From Hyalangium gracile (GTDB lineage Bacteria > Myxococcota > Myxococcia > Myxococcales > Myxococcaceae), in the NCBI RefSeq assembly GCF_020103725.1, contig NZ_JAHXBG010000001.1:826615-890614 (forward strand): a stretch of 64,000 nucleotides of DNA, read 5' to 3'. The notes under the pieces were generated by a model that did not search any database, was not told the origin of the DNA, and saw nothing but the letters and a program-made list of their open reading frames with translations. A program made the translations under genes and the position numbers. Below, one piece after another: positions 9,201-17,305 of this stretch; position 1 is the first letter of the stretch; the number at the start of each line of letters is the position of its first letter.

Positions 9201-11297
9201 TGCTCGGGCGTGACGTGCACGCCGCCGGCCAACAGCTGCACCGCCAACGGCCGCACGGTGGTGAGCTACACCTCCGCCTGCGTGGACTCCGGCGGGGTGG
9301 GCGTGTGCCAGGACACCCCGAGCCCGGTGACGACGTGCCAGTCCTACGAGACGTGCAGCGCCGGGGCCTGCGTGCCGGTGACGGCGGCCAGCCAGGCCGG
9401 CCGCATCATCTTCAGCGAGTTCAACACGCTGGGCGCCGAGTACATCGAGCTGCGCAACACCACCAACGCCCCCATCGACGTGCACGGCTTCACCCTGCGC
9501 AACCTCGCGGGCGAGGAGGTGGACGTGCGCGCCATCACCGACCCGAACGGCACCGCCGGCACGCCGGTGGAGGTGCCCGCAAATGGCGTGCTCTACGGCA
9601 TCCCCAACCCCTCCGGAGCCATCCCCGTGGGCACCGGCTTCGTCTACGGCGCGCCCGGCACCACGTGGGCCATGGCCGACAGCGGGGATGCGCTGGCCCT
9701 GTATGCCGCTCCGGCGGGCAACCTGGAGGACGCGCTGGACTTCCGCGCCTTCGCCACCGACCCGAACGTGCCGCTGACCGCCGTCCAGTTCGTCGGCTTC
9801 GCGGGCAACACCACCCAGCTCGACTCGGACGTCGTCACGGCGGCCGGCAACGACACTGCCATCAACTGGTGCGTGAGCTTCTATGGCCACGGCGTGAGGG
9901 GCTCGCGCGTCACCAACACCCTGGGCGCGCTCAACGGCAGCTGCAAGGTGGCCGTCATCAACGAGGCCATCATCGATGGCCCCGGCGCGGATGATCAGAA
10001 GACGTTCGTGGAGATCGCCGGCCCGGGTGGCTCCGTCATCGGCGGGGCGAAGATCACCGACGTGGAGGGCACCACGGCTCCGACGGGCGGGCTCAACGCG
10101 GATGGCAACCTGGGGACGGGCGAGACGGACGGCGAGTTCGTCATCCCCGCGGGCCGGCGCATCCCCGTGGACGGCATCCTCCTCGTGGCCGACGCCAACG
10201 CGGCGGTGACCACCACCCAGGTGCCGGGCTTCACGCCGGGCGTGGACGTGCTGGCCCGGGACATGGACATGGAGGATGGCGGCGGAGACGTCATCCAGCT
10301 CGTCTCCGCCTCGGGGACGCTGCTCGACACGCTGGGGCATGACTTGACGAGCGTGAGCTGGACCAACAACACGGCCTACAACGGACTGCCCATGTACGAG
10401 ACGGCCACGGCGCTGTACACGCCCTTGCCCTCGGCCACCTGGGCGGCGTCCATCGCCCGCTCCCCGCAGAGCACGGACAGCGGCCACAACCGCAACGACT
10501 TCCACATCGATCCGAGCCCCACGCCGGGCCAGCCCAACGACGTGGTGAACTTCACGGTGACGGGCATGACTCCGGATGACGGGCCGGCCACGGCGGGCGC
10601 TCTCAACATCACGGTCACCGGAACGGACTTCTCGCCCGGCTCCAGCGCCCCCACCCAGTTCGCCAGCCTGTCGGCGACGTTCGGCCAGAACGGCTCGCGG
10701 CCCTGCACCGTCGTGTCGTCCACCCAGGCCACCTGCACCGCCGTCTCCAACCGGCTCAACGCCGTGGAGAAGGTGGACGTGACGTTCACCAACTCACCCG
10801 TCGTCGGTGTGCCCGACGTGGTGCTGAGCCAGGCCTTCACCTACACGGGCAACGAGAACGAGACGAACAGCGGGAACGAGGCCGACTTCTGCAACCTCCA
10901 GAGCCCCGCCAGCATCATCGTCGCGGCGAATTCGGCGTCGCCGGTGATCTACGGGCAGCTCTACGAGGCGGGCATCACCGAGCAGCCGGGACCGCCCGGT
11001 GGCTGGATCGCCGAGGTGGGCTACGGCAACGCCAGCACCGACCCGAGGAGCAACAACACCTGGCGCTTCTTCCCGGCGAGCTACAACCCGTCGCACCAGA
11101 GCAACAATGACGAGTTCATGGGCACGTTCGTGGCGCCCAGCTACTCGCTGACTACCCCCAACAACTACGCGTTCACGTTCCGCTTCAGCGTCGACAACGG
11201 GATGCGGTGGACCTACTGCGACCTGAACGGAGCGGGCACCAACACCGGGCTCACGTTCGAGTCCACCCAGCTCGGGACGATGACCGTCACCCAGTAG
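6267..11297 (+). CDS. Giant multi-domain surface lipoprotein (Ig-like, Fn3, lamin-tail, IPT)
   Basis: A 1676-residue lipoprotein. The signal peptide ends VVGC (Cys26). Domains in order are: a Big_1-like Ig domain (about 50-150); several Ig-like modules carrying DADGN or DAFxN and ending with SATF/SASF-type strands; a fibronectin III-like domain (about 454-565); more Ig-like modules; a second Fn3-like domain (868-975) with the same VTWTAVGDD core; a Cys-rich segment (976-1042); two lamin-tail-type domains (about 1044-1150 and 1226-1410); an IPT/TIG-like domain (1427-1535); and an unassigned C-terminal domain. The modular plan suggests a cell-surface or matrix protein. ATG 6267 is preferred over the upstream frame because it starts the signal peptide exactly. 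A strong hairpin follows the gene. Confidence 0.88.
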   Translation: MASLSLPLRWWLQLVVLALGISVVGCGGGDTPTPIFPQKELPDAARSKVEVSRAANVTANGKDSVTITVTVVKEDGSAMADRTVRLEVSGEGNTLTPPSGLTNAQGVMMATLVSSGVGSKRVTASVDDDGGPVTLTARPTIDFVPPVATKLAFGAASLQAIAGAPVGPMLEVILQDADGNRASGNTGAVTLELASAPEGAQLEGTLTVNAVDGVARFTDVVSIKKAGEGYSLRATSGLLTAATSATFAVVPAAPSVLELSGQPLSMPAGGSFSMRVKVKDAFSNLATNYTGTLRFSSTDASAGLPPDTAFTAADAGEKAFTNVSLHRAGSQQLTVTDSANAALTTSATVQVVAGAASRLAFTQQPGNRSVRAALGPVAVAITDGFGNVIAVSSPSITVALTPASGGLGGTTTVAPVDGVATFSNLSVAQEGNGYTLAATAGSLTGASSASFNVVDDVAPAVPVLSQGATTASSIVVRWTAVGDDGDLGTVTSQELRYSTSNIVTDADFAAATQVTTGAPQAAGSPESVTLSGLTPSSTYYVALKVTDNVGNTVRSATLPVSTDNPVVTQLAFLTQPADGTAGSNLAQVRLALQDADGNTVTSANSAVTLSLLNGPVYTASTIAVNGVATFSTLRVDTAGSGYRFQASSGSLPTVQSNAFAIQPAPGASLELVGLSLPQTAGTPGTVKLTVHDAFNNVATGYLGTVHFTSSDAQAVLPADYTFSATDMGTAEFSVELRTAGPQSVTVSGTQSVTGATLPWGIIEAGEPQQLAFSVQPVNGSVRTPLAEVAVVLKDAFGNNTTAFSPTVTLGLSGGNPTAALSGTQNADPSNGVASFGDLSIDQEGTGFRLEAIAPGLTGASSAPFNIVDGIAPGVAIIAATVTSTSSATVTWTAVGDDADLGTAASYDLRYASAAITTEAQFAAATRFNIPPPKATGEAESALVTGLDLSSEVFFALKVIDGAGNASGLSNSPKVGGDPCSGVTCTPPANSCTANGRTVVSYTSACVDSGGVGVCQDTPSPVTTCQSYETCSAGACVPVTAASQAGRIIFSEFNTLGAEYIELRNTTNAPIDVHGFTLRNLAGEEVDVRAITDPNGTAGTPVEVPANGVLYGIPNPSGAIPVGTGFVYGAPGTTWAMADSGDALALYAAPAGNLEDALDFRAFATDPNVPLTAVQFVGFAGNTTQLDSDVVTAAGNDTAINWCVSFYGHGVRGSRVTNTLGALNGSCKVAVINEAIIDGPGADDQKTFVEIAGPGGSVIGGAKITDVEGTTAPTGGLNADGNLGTGETDGEFVIPAGRRIPVDGILLVADANAAVTTTQVPGFTPGVDVLARDMDMEDGGGDVIQLVSASGTLLDTLGHDLTSVSWTNNTAYNGLPMYETATALYTPLPSATWAASIARSPQSTDSGHNRNDFHIDPSPTPGQPNDVVNFTVTGMTPDDGPATAGALNITVTGTDFSPGSSAPTQFASLSATFGQNGSRPCTVVSSTQATCTAVSNRLNAVEKVDVTFTNSPVVGVPDVVLSQAFTYTGNENETNSGNEADFCNLQSPASIIVAANSASPVIYGQLYEAGITEQPGPPGGWIAEVGYGNASTDPRSNNTWRFFPASYNPSHQSNNDEFMGTFVAPSYSLTTPNNYAFTFRFSVDNGMRWTYCDLNGAGTNTGLTFESTQLGTMTVTQ

Positions 11298-11309
11298 CGG
11301 GGCGCGAGG

Positions 11310-11344
11310 CCCGGGAGCCCGGCCGGTGTGCCAGGGCTCCCGGG
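11310..11344. terminator. Bidirectional hairpin between convergent genes
   Basis: CCCGGGAGCCC (11310-11320) and GGGCTCCCGGG (11334-11344) are perfect 11-base inverted repeats with a 13-base loop. They are placed in the 65-base gap between the stops of two convergent genes. There is no T-tract. Position and stem strength suggest a shared terminator. Confidence 0.6.
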
Positions 11345-11362
11345 GAACCGCGAGGACGCCGG

Positions 11363-12175
11363 CTACTGGTCGTCACACGGGGTGCCCAGGCGGGCCCCCG
11401 AGTACACACCCAGCTCGTTGTAGATCATCTGCAGGTTCTCGGTGATGGGGACCGTGCGCAGCTCCATCTTCTTCTTGCCGCCCTCGATCCACATGGGCGC
11501 GATGGCGCGGTCCACCACCAGCCGCAGCTCGCCCTTCTTCGTCGAGAAGATCTGCCCCTCCGAGTCGGAGACGATGTCCTTCATCTCCTGGCGCTTGAGG
11601 CTGCCCTTGGGGCCCACGTGCACCTGGAAGCGCTTCTCGTCCTCGGGCGCGAAGCCGCGCTCCACCAGGTAGTAGTTGCCGGCGGAGTCGCGCAGCAGCG
11701 CGTAGGGCACGAACTTCTGCGGGTTGGGCTCCAGCTTCGCCCCCTTGAGCAGCGCGGTGGCCTTCTCGGGCTCCACGAGGCTGAAGGGGATGGTGCGTGT
11801 GCCGCACCGCACCGCGCACGTCTTCTTCTCCGCGTCGTACTCCACCTCCGAGTACACGCGGTAGTCGATGCCGCGGAAGTTCTCGTTGGCCGTCTTGTTG
11901 AAGAAGCGCGGCTCCAGGAAGTTCTTTCCGTTCAGCCCCCAGGGCGGCGGGGCCACCTGCACCAGCGTCTTTGCGTCCCCGTAGAAGAGCTGCTCGCCCT
12001 TCTTCTCCTCGGGGGCAATCACCACGTAGTGGCCCTTGCCGTCGGTGCAGACGGCGGTCTTCTCCAGGGCGCGCAGCTCTCCCAGGCTCTCTGCCTTGCC
12101 CCAGGGGGGCTCGATGGCCCAGGAGGTGCCCGAGAGCAGGGCCAAGGCGGCGGTCATCAGTCGTCGAGCAGACAT
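11363..12175 (-). CDS. Exported protein of unknown function
   Basis: A 270-residue protein with a clear N-terminal signal peptide (MSARRLMTAALALLSG, likely cut after SWA). The mature part is soluble, lysine- and glutamate-rich and carries a CAVRC cysteine pair plus two other cysteines, fitting a periplasmic or extracellular protein. I do not recognise a family. It is the last gene of a minus-strand run after a Ser/Thr kinase and another exported protein, starting 14 bases after the stop of the latter. Co-transcription is therefore likely. Confidence 0.8.
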   Translation of the reverse strand: MSARRLMTAALALLSGTSWAIEPPWGKAESLGELRALEKTAVCTDGKGHYVVIAPEEKKGEQLFYGDAKTLVQVAPPPWGLNGKNFLEPRFFNKTANENFRGIDYRVYSEVEYDAEKKTCAVRCGTRTIPFSLVEPEKATALLKGAKLEPNPQKFVPYALLRDSAGNYYLVERGFAPEDEKRFQVHVGPKGSLKRQEMKDIVSDSEGQIFSTKKGELRLVVDRAIAPMWIEGGKKKMELRTVPITENLQMIYNELGVYSGARLGTPCDDQ

Positions 12176-12189
12176 GTATGAGGCTCCGG

Positions 12190-13011
12190 CTAGAGGTTCT
12201 TCTCGAAGAACCTGGTGGCGTACTCTTCCTGGTTGGCGGCGTCCTGCTGGGTGGTGAAGCTCACCGCGCCCGCCTTGATGTCCAGCTGCATCTCCGGGCC
12301 GAACTGGCAGGCCACGGACTTCACCTTGGCGGAGATGACCTTCCTGCTCACGGCCGAGTCACTGCACAGCCGGCGCAGCGCCTCGAGCGGATTGCCGCAG
12401 TACGAGGAGATGCTGTACTTCTTGATGACGTCGTCCGAGACGCTCTTCCAGTCGATGATGCCCATCACCTTCGAGCCGCAGGTGTCGTTCATGCTCTTCA
12501 CCAGCTCGGCGAAGGACTGGTTCTGCTCGCTCTCGCGCTCCTGGCGGTTGAAGGCGGCCATCTTCGACAGCGTGCCGTCCTTGTTCTGCTTCTGGTACTT
12601 CTCGTAGAGGTCCTCCGCCTTGAGCTTCTCGGTGCGCTTCTCGTCGAAGGAGACGCGGATGGCGTCGCGGCGGCCGGGCACCCACAGCTCGTAGTTCTTG
12701 GAGCCGTAGGCCTCGCGCATGATGACGACGTAGTAGTCCTCACCCTTGTACTGGATGATGTAGTCGGCGCTGCGGCCCTTGTCGTTGTGCACGGCGAGCA
12801 TCGCCTTGCCGTCGAACTCGGTCTCCGTGCCCTGGGGGTGGACGAGCACCTGCTTCTCGCCCTTGGGGCCCTTGGTGGTGAGCGGGACGAGCGCCACGGA
12901 CACGCCCTCTCCGCCGGAGTAGACCTTGCCGGAGGTGACGGGGGCTGCCGCGACCGCCAGCGTGCCGGACAGCACGCCCACGGCGATGACCGTTGCCAGG
13001 GTGTTTCTCAT
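12190..13011 (-). CDS. Exported protein of unknown function
   Basis: A 273-residue protein with a signal peptide (MRNTLATVIAVGVLSGTLAVAAA). The mature region begins with a beta-rich part (about 25-115) and continues into a charged helical part (about 125-185). Four cysteines lie in the C-terminal half and could form disulphides. No known family is recognised. GGGAGGGGG just upstream gives a good ribosome site. It lies 58 bases after the kinase gene and 14 bases before a second exported protein, forming a three-gene minus-strand unit. Confidence 0.8.
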   Translation of the reverse strand: MRNTLATVIAVGVLSGTLAVAAAPVTSGKVYSGGEGVSVALVPLTTKGPKGEKQVLVHPQGTETEFDGKAMLAVHNDKGRSADYIIQYKGEDYYVVIMREAYGSKNYELWVPGRRDAIRVSFDEKRTEKLKAEDLYEKYQKQNKDGTLSKMAAFNRQERESEQNQSFAELVKSMNDTCGSKVMGIIDWKSVSDDVIKKYSISSYCGNPLEALRRLCSDSAVSRKVISAKVKSVACQFGPEMQLDIKAGAVSFTTQQDAANQEEYATRFFEKNL

Positions 13012-13069
13012 GTGTGTCCCCCTCCCATTGGGGACCGTGAAGTCACTGGATGAGCGTGACTTCCTACCT

Positions 13070-14866
13070 TCAGAGGCTGACGTCGTACTTCGAGCAGTAG
13101 GCGCGCAGCTTGCTCTTGCCCGCCGCGGACAGGTTGCGCCACTGGGCCCGCGCGTTGGACAGGTCGTGCTGGTGGCAGTAGGCGCGGCCGATCATCAGCG
13201 TGGCGGCCTCCGTCTTCTTGACGCGCTGCGCGCGCTGGGCGGCGCGGATGGCGCCCTCGAAGTCTCCCGAGCCCAGCGCGCGCTCGGCCGTCTCCAGCTC
13301 CTGGCGCACCGCGTCCGGCAGCACCTCGGGCTTGCCCTTGGGCGTGGACGGCGGCGGCTTGGGCTCCGGAGTGGTGCTCGCCACGGGCGTCGAGGGCGGC
13401 GGCGGCTCGACGGCGACGGGGGTGGCGGGCGGCGTGGGCTCGGTCTTCGGAGTCGGCGCGGGCTCGGTCTTCGGAGTCGGCGTGGGCTCCGTCACGGCCA
13501 CCGGCGGACTCGGGCTGGGCGTCGGGACGGGGCCGGGCGTGCCCATGCCCCGCATCACGACGAGGCCGCCGGCGACGAGCACCAGCGCCACGACGGCGGC
13601 GATCAGCGGCGTCTTCGAGCGGGCGGCGGGCTGAGCCGGGGGCACGGGCGCCACGGGAGCGGGTGCGGCGGCCTGCGCGGCGGGGAGCTCGACGTCCGTC
13701 GGCCGGCGCGAGGAGGTCTGCGTGGGAGCGTGCGGCGCGGGAGCGGGCTGGGCGGCGGCGGCCTCCTGCTCCGCGGCGCGGAACGCGGCCAGCGTCGAGC
13801 CGCGCTCCACGCTGGGCTCGGGCTGCGCGGCGGGAGCCGGGGCCGGCGAGGCCGCGGGGGCCGGGGCCGCCACGCCCGAGCGGGAGGGGACGAAGGTGGC
13901 GTCCGTGCCGTCCTCCTCGTTGACGGAGGCATCGCCCTGGCGGATGGCGCCGCGCAGGGGCGTTGGGTCCGGGCCGAGCGCGGCGAGCGCCTGCAGCGGG
14001 GTGCCGGTCAGCTCCGCGATGAAGGTGGCCACATCCGCGAAGCGGTCCTTCGGCGCCTTGGCGAGCGCCTTGTCCACCGCCGCCACGGCGCGGGCGGGCA
14101 GGTCCGGCACCCGCGAGGCGAGCGACTCGGGCTGCTCGTGGACGACGCGGTACACCACCTCGGCGATGGTGCCTCCGGCGAAGGGTGAGTCCCCGCACAG
14201 CATCTCGTAGACGATGCAGCCGAAGGCGAAGATGTCCGAGCGGGCGTCCACATCCTTGTTGCGGCCCATGGCCTGCTCGGGGGCCATGTACCGGGGCGTG
14301 CCCATGAGCACGTCCTCCTGGGTCTGCAGCGTCTGCGAGCCCATCAGCTTGGAGATGCCGAAGTCGAGCAGCTTCACCCGCTCGATGAGCATGCCCTCGG
14401 ACTCGGTGGGCACGAGCACGACGTTGGCGGGCTTCAAGTCGCGGTGCACCACGCCGGCGCGGTGGGCGGCCTGCAGCGCCGAGCCCATCTGCCGGGCGAT
14501 GGAGAAGGCCTCGCGCAGCGACAGCCGGCCCTTGCGCAGCCGCTGCGCCAGGCTCTCGCCGCGCAGGTACTCCATCACCATGTAGGGGCTGCCATCCTCC
14601 AGGCTGTGGAAGTCCAGCACCTCGACGATGTTGGGGTGGCCCAGCTGGGAGGCGATCTCCGCCTCGCGGCGGAAGCGGGCGAACTGCTCCGGGCTCAGGT
14701 CCTCGTTGTGGAGCAGCACCTTCACCGCCACCTGCTTTCCGGGCAGGCGCAGGTGCCGCGCCAGGAAGACGGAGCCCATGCCCCCCTTTCCCAGCAAGGA
14801 GGTGAGCTCGTACGTATCGCGCAGGATGGTGCCGATACGGATGTCAGCGGCGGGGGAGGGGCTCAT
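13070..14866 (-). CDS. Membrane-anchored PknB-type Ser/Thr protein kinase
   Basis: A 598-residue Hanks-type kinase. The N-terminal cytosolic kinase domain (about 19-275) has GKGGMGSV at 26-33, the ATP-binding Lys49 in VAVK, HRDLKPAN with catalytic Asp143, DFG at 168-170 and an APE motif, so it looks active. A long Ala/Pro-rich linker leads to one transmembrane segment (about residues 413-432). An extracytoplasmic Pro/Thr repeat region and a C-terminal helical, TPR-like domain with two cysteines follow. The layout resembles PknB-type kinases whose outer part senses envelope signals. The kinase heads a run with two exported proteins downstream, which might be ligands or partners (inference). 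Confidence 0.93.
   Translation of the reverse strand: MSPSPAADIRIGTILRDTYELTSLLGKGGMGSVFLARHLRLPGKQVAVKVLLHNEDLSPEQFARFRREAEIASQLGHPNIVEVLDFHSLEDGSPYMVMEYLRGESLAQRLRKGRLSLREAFSIARQMGSALQAAHRAGVVHRDLKPANVVLVPTESEGMLIERVKLLDFGISKLMGSQTLQTQEDVLMGTPRYMAPEQAMGRNKDVDARSDIFAFGCIVYEMLCGDSPFAGGTIAEVVYRVVHEQPESLASRVPDLPARAVAAVDKALAKAPKDRFADVATFIAELTGTPLQALAALGPDPTPLRGAIRQGDASVNEEDGTDATFVPSRSGVAAPAPAASPAPAPAAQPEPSVERGSTLAAFRAAEQEAAAAQPAPAPHAPTQTSSRRPTDVELPAAQAAAPAPVAPVPPAQPAARSKTPLIAAVVALVLVAGGLVVMRGMGTPGPVPTPSPSPPVAVTEPTPTPKTEPAPTPKTEPTPPATPVAVEPPPPSTPVASTTPEPKPPPSTPKGKPEVLPDAVRQELETAERALGSGDFEGAIRAAQRAQRVKKTEAATLMIGRAYCHQHDLSNARAQWRNLSAAGKSKLRAYCSKYDVSL
13436..13483 (-). repeat. 24-bp tandem repeat inside the kinase gene
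   Basis: Two nearly identical 24-base units (13436-13459 and 13460-13483) encode the Glu-Pro-Thr/Ala-Pro-Thr-Pro-Lys-Thr repeat of the extracytoplasmic linker. Because the unit is a multiple of three, copy-number change by slippage would lengthen or shorten the linker without a frameshift. Confidence 0.75.
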
Positions 14867-15006
14867 GAGGCAGGGGGCGGATCCGCGGGGGGCTCACTAA
14901 AGCCGCTTCCGCTGCGACGCGCCAGCATCCCACCATTCATGCACGAGGAGGAGGAATGCTCCCAGGGTGAAAAATTGGGGCTTCGCTGAAGGCCCGCCGC
15001 GTGGGC

Positions 15007-15357
15007 TCAGGCGGCCAGGGGGAACACGCGGGCGAGCAGCTGGGGCTGGTCGCGATCGATGACGTAGTCCCAGCCGTAGTTGTTGTCCCAGTGCGTCTGC
15101 CCGTCGACCTGGTAGCGGACGGCGAACTTGAGGCACAGCTCGCGCTGCTCGAGGGGGAAGGTGCACTCCCACAGCTCGTAGTAGCCGTTGAGCGGCTCCA
15201 CGTAGCGGGCCGGGTACTCGCGGCCATCGTCCAGGTGGATGGCCACCTCCTTCTCGAAGTGGATGTTGCCCACGGCGATGATGAAGCGGGCATGGTTCCA
15301 CCGTCCCCAGAGGGAGGTGTCGGGCACGGCCTTGGCCTCGAGCAGCTTGACGAGCAT
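15007..15357 (-). CDS. CBM21-like carbohydrate-binding protein
   Basis: A 116-residue protein consisting of one domain. The C-terminal HWDNNYGWDYVI stretch closely resembles the WDNN-x-G-x-NY signature of family 21 carbohydrate-binding modules, found in glycogen-targeting phosphatase subunits and starch-binding enzymes. FAVRYQ in the preceding strand and the overall length (about 100 residues) also fit. No catalytic domain is fused. The ATG at 15357 has GGAGGAG at good spacing, so the longer upstream frame is rejected. A free-standing CBM21 could bind glycogen and recruit an enzyme (inference). It is divergent from bpt. Confidence 0.75.
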   Translation of the reverse strand: MLVKLLEAKAVPDTSLWGRWNHARFIIAVGNIHFEKEVAIHLDDGREYPARYVEPLNGYYELWECTFPLEQRELCLKFAVRYQVDGQTHWDNNYGWDYVIDRDQPQLLARVFPLAA

Positions 15358-15580
15358 GACGCTCCTCCGTGGTGGCTGCCCCGCTTGCCGGGGGACCGCG
15401 CGGTGCGGGGCCTGAGGGAGACGCGGTTCCCCGGGTGGGGTGAAGCAATGGCCGGGCCATGCGCCGCCCTTCGAGGCGCGGGGCGTGGGAGCGAAAAAGC
15501 TGCGCGCGGGCAGGGGAGGGGCGCGAAGCAATTGCGACGCCGCCCGGGCCCGGAGGGAGCAGCCGAGCGGAGCGGGGTGC

Positions 15581-15609
15581 TTGACAGGGAGGGCGGCAGA
15601 CTCGAATCA
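15581..15609 (+). promoter_or_regulatory. Candidate promoter of bpt
   Basis: TTGACA at 15581-15586 is a consensus -35. A weak -10 (GAATCA, 15604-15609) follows at 17 bases, 11 bases before the bpt start codon. The -35 is exact but the -10 is poor. Confidence 0.35.
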
Positions 15610-15619
15610 AGAGGGACCC

Positions 15620-16399
15620 ATGGCGAACATCCTCCACCACGCGACGGAGCCCCCCGGCCCGTGCAGCTACCTGGCTGATCGGCAGGCCTCGCTGGAGCAG
15701 AAGGTGATGACGGAGGTGACGGCCGAGGAGTTCGACGAGATGCTGGTGCGGGGGTGGCGGCGCTTCGGGCCCTCGTACTTCCGGCCGGCCTGCCAGACGT
15801 GCGCCGAGTGCGAGCCCCTGCGCATCCCCACGGCGACGTTCCGGCCCAACCGGAGCCAGCGGCGGGCGCGGGCGGCATGTGCCCGGCTGCGGGTGGAGGT
15901 GAGGGCGCCTCGGGTGGATGCGGAGCGGCTGGCGCTGTACCACGCGTGGCATGCGTGGCGGGAGGAGGCGCGGGAGTGGGCGGCCTCGGATTTGAGTCCG
16001 CGCGACTACTTCCTGCAGTTCGCCTTCCCGCACCCATGCGCGCGCGAGGTGGCGTGGTACGACGACGCGGTGGGGGGGCGGCCCCGGCTGGTGGCGGTGG
16101 GGCTGTGCGACGAGACGCCCCGGGCGTGGAGCGCGGCGTACTTCTTCTTCCACCCGGACTACGCGCACTGCTCGCCGGGCACGGCGAACGTGGTGAAGCA
16201 GGTGGAGCTGGCGCGCGAGCGGGGCATCCCCCACGTGTACCTGGGCTTCCGCGTCCGCCAGTGCGCCTCGCTGCGATACAAGGGGACGTTCCGGCCGCAC
16301 GAGCTGCTCCAGGGGCGCCCGGCCGCGGACGAGCCGCCGCGCTGGGTGCCGGCCTCGGAGGCCGAGGGCCCTGCTCCCGAGGGCTTCGGGCAGGAGTGA
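15620..16399 (+). CDS. bpt: Aminoacyl-tRNA-protein transferase (N-end rule, Bpt/ATE family)
   Basis: A 259-residue enzyme that transfers an aminoacyl group (leucine in typical bacterial Bpt, arginine in eukaryotic ATE1) from tRNA to the N-terminus of proteins, marking them for Clp degradation. Family landmarks are visible: CSYLADRQASLE near the N-terminus (Cys15), RRFGPSYFRPAC with the Cys58/Cys61/Cys64 cluster, the C-terminal GIPHVYLGFRV segment and MRYK-like LRYKGTFRPHE. Length matches the family. The ATG at 15620, preceded by GAGGG, begins the conserved region, so the longer upstream frame is discarded. Whether it adds Leu or Arg cannot be told from the sequence alone. Confidence 0.9.
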   Translation: MANILHHATEPPGPCSYLADRQASLEQKVMTEVTAEEFDEMLVRGWRRFGPSYFRPACQTCAECEPLRIPTATFRPNRSQRRARAACARLRVEVRAPRVDAERLALYHAWHAWREEAREWAASDLSPRDYFLQFAFPHPCAREVAWYDDAVGGRPRLVAVGLCDETPRAWSAAYFFFHPDYAHCSPGTANVVKQVELARERGIPHVYLGFRVRQCASLRYKGTFRPHELLQGRPAADEPPRWVPASEAEGPAPEGFGQE

Positions 16400-16485
16400 G
16401 GGCGTCGTGGGGCGCACTCGTTCGGCGGGGGACATCCAGGCGGCTTGGGTGAGACGGCGGCGCTCGGCCGAGGCAGACTGATGGC

Positions 16486-17007
16486 ATGACAGGCACCTCC
16501 GCGCTGCCCTGGTTCGCCTACTCGCTCTCGCTGGCGCCGGACGTGGCGCGCGAGCGGCTCCGGAACATGCCGGTGCTGGCGCTGCCGGACGGGGAGCTGG
16601 CCGAGGCGCTGGAGGTGGAGCTCGTCTATGACGCGCCGGCGCCGGACTGGGGCGGGCGGGTGGCGCGGCTGGTGGATGCGCCGGGCCGGCGGGTGCTGGG
16701 GCTGCTGCGGCGGATACCGCCCCCGGGGTGGCCGCTGGTGGCGCGGCTGGAGGCCACCCTGTCCCTGGCGGCGGAGGAGCGTCCTGTCCGGGTTCGCACG
16801 GCCACCGGCGCCGTGCTCTCCGCGAGGACGTTCACCCCGCCAGCCCCCGGGTACATGCCTCCGGGGCCGGTCAGCGTGGAGTTCCTGGTGGCCCACGCCC
16901 GGGCCGCCGAGCGCGCCGCCCTGCCGGCCTCCTACGTGGAGCGGCTCCAAGCCGAGGCCCACCTGGTGCAGACCGTCCAGCGGGCCCAGGCCCAGCGGCC
17001 CCGCTGA
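16486..17007 (+). CDS. Gamma-glutamylcyclotransferase-like protein, probably non-canonical
   Basis: A 173-residue protein with the outline of the gamma-glutamylcyclotransferase fold. An N-terminal WFAYSLSLAPDVARERL resembles FAYGSNLxxxxMxxR, and a C-terminal PGPVSVEFLVAHARAAERAALPASYVERL resembles the Y-x-x-LL-x-GAREHGLP-x-EYI helix. The canonical YGSN/YGSL substrate loop is replaced by YSLSL. The segment that normally carries the catalytic Glu (DxxEG) reads LRRIPPPGW. It therefore may not be an active cyclotransferase. It is a single gene 86 bases after bpt, with the start at the second of two close ATGs (in frame). Confidence 0.65.
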   Translation: MTGTSALPWFAYSLSLAPDVARERLRNMPVLALPDGELAEALEVELVYDAPAPDWGGRVARLVDAPGRRVLGLLRRIPPPGWPLVARLEATLSLAAEERPVRVRTATGAVLSARTFTPPAPGYMPPGPVSVEFLVAHARAAERAALPASYVERLQAEAHLVQTVQRAQAQRPR

Positions 17008-17082
17008 CCTGCTTCAGGCAAGGCCGGTGAGACACCATTCCGAGCGGATGGGAGGTGCCCGTGCCGGGCGAGAGGAGCGCCG

Positions 17083-17105
17083 ACTGGTATGCTTGTCATA
17101 CCAGT
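17083..17105. repeat. Intergenic palindromic repeat, copy 2
   Basis: ACTGGTATG (17083-17091) and CATACCAGT (17097-17105) form a perfect 9-base inverted repeat around CTTGT. This is the reverse orientation of copy 1, with a one-base change that makes the stem longer. It lies in the gap between the cyclotransferase-like gene and the nuclease gene. Confidence 0.85.
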
Positions 17106-17231
17106 TCGCAACAGGTCCGGCCGACAGGGAGGGCCTGTCCACGAGGAGGGGCCCCAACGGGTGTTCCGCTTCGAGCCCAACCTCTATGAGGGGGTAAACC
17201 CTTGTTTTCACGGCCTGTGTCGGTTCCTCCG

Positions 17232-17259
17232 CAACTTCTCGAAAGTTGGGGAAGATAAT
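17232..17259 (+). promoter_or_regulatory. Candidate promoter/operator of the nuclease gene
   Basis: CAACTT (17232-17237) and AAGTTG (17243-17248) are exact inverted arms around CTCGA. GATAAT (17254-17259), five of six matches to a -10 box, follows directly. The region is AT-richer than its flanks and lies 47 bases before the nuclease start codon. A regulator bound to the inverted repeat would overlap the polymerase site. Confidence 0.4.
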
Positions 17260-17305
17260 TCCATACCTCTGTCCTCCACCCCTGGAAGGAGCCTCGGGAG
17301 ATCGC

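Noticed and set aside
16628..17197. Frames containing LVCLSYQ or NWYDKQTSS as possible small conserved proteins
   Set aside because: These peptides are translations of the intergenic palindromic repeat in different frames. The similarity is explained at the DNA level.
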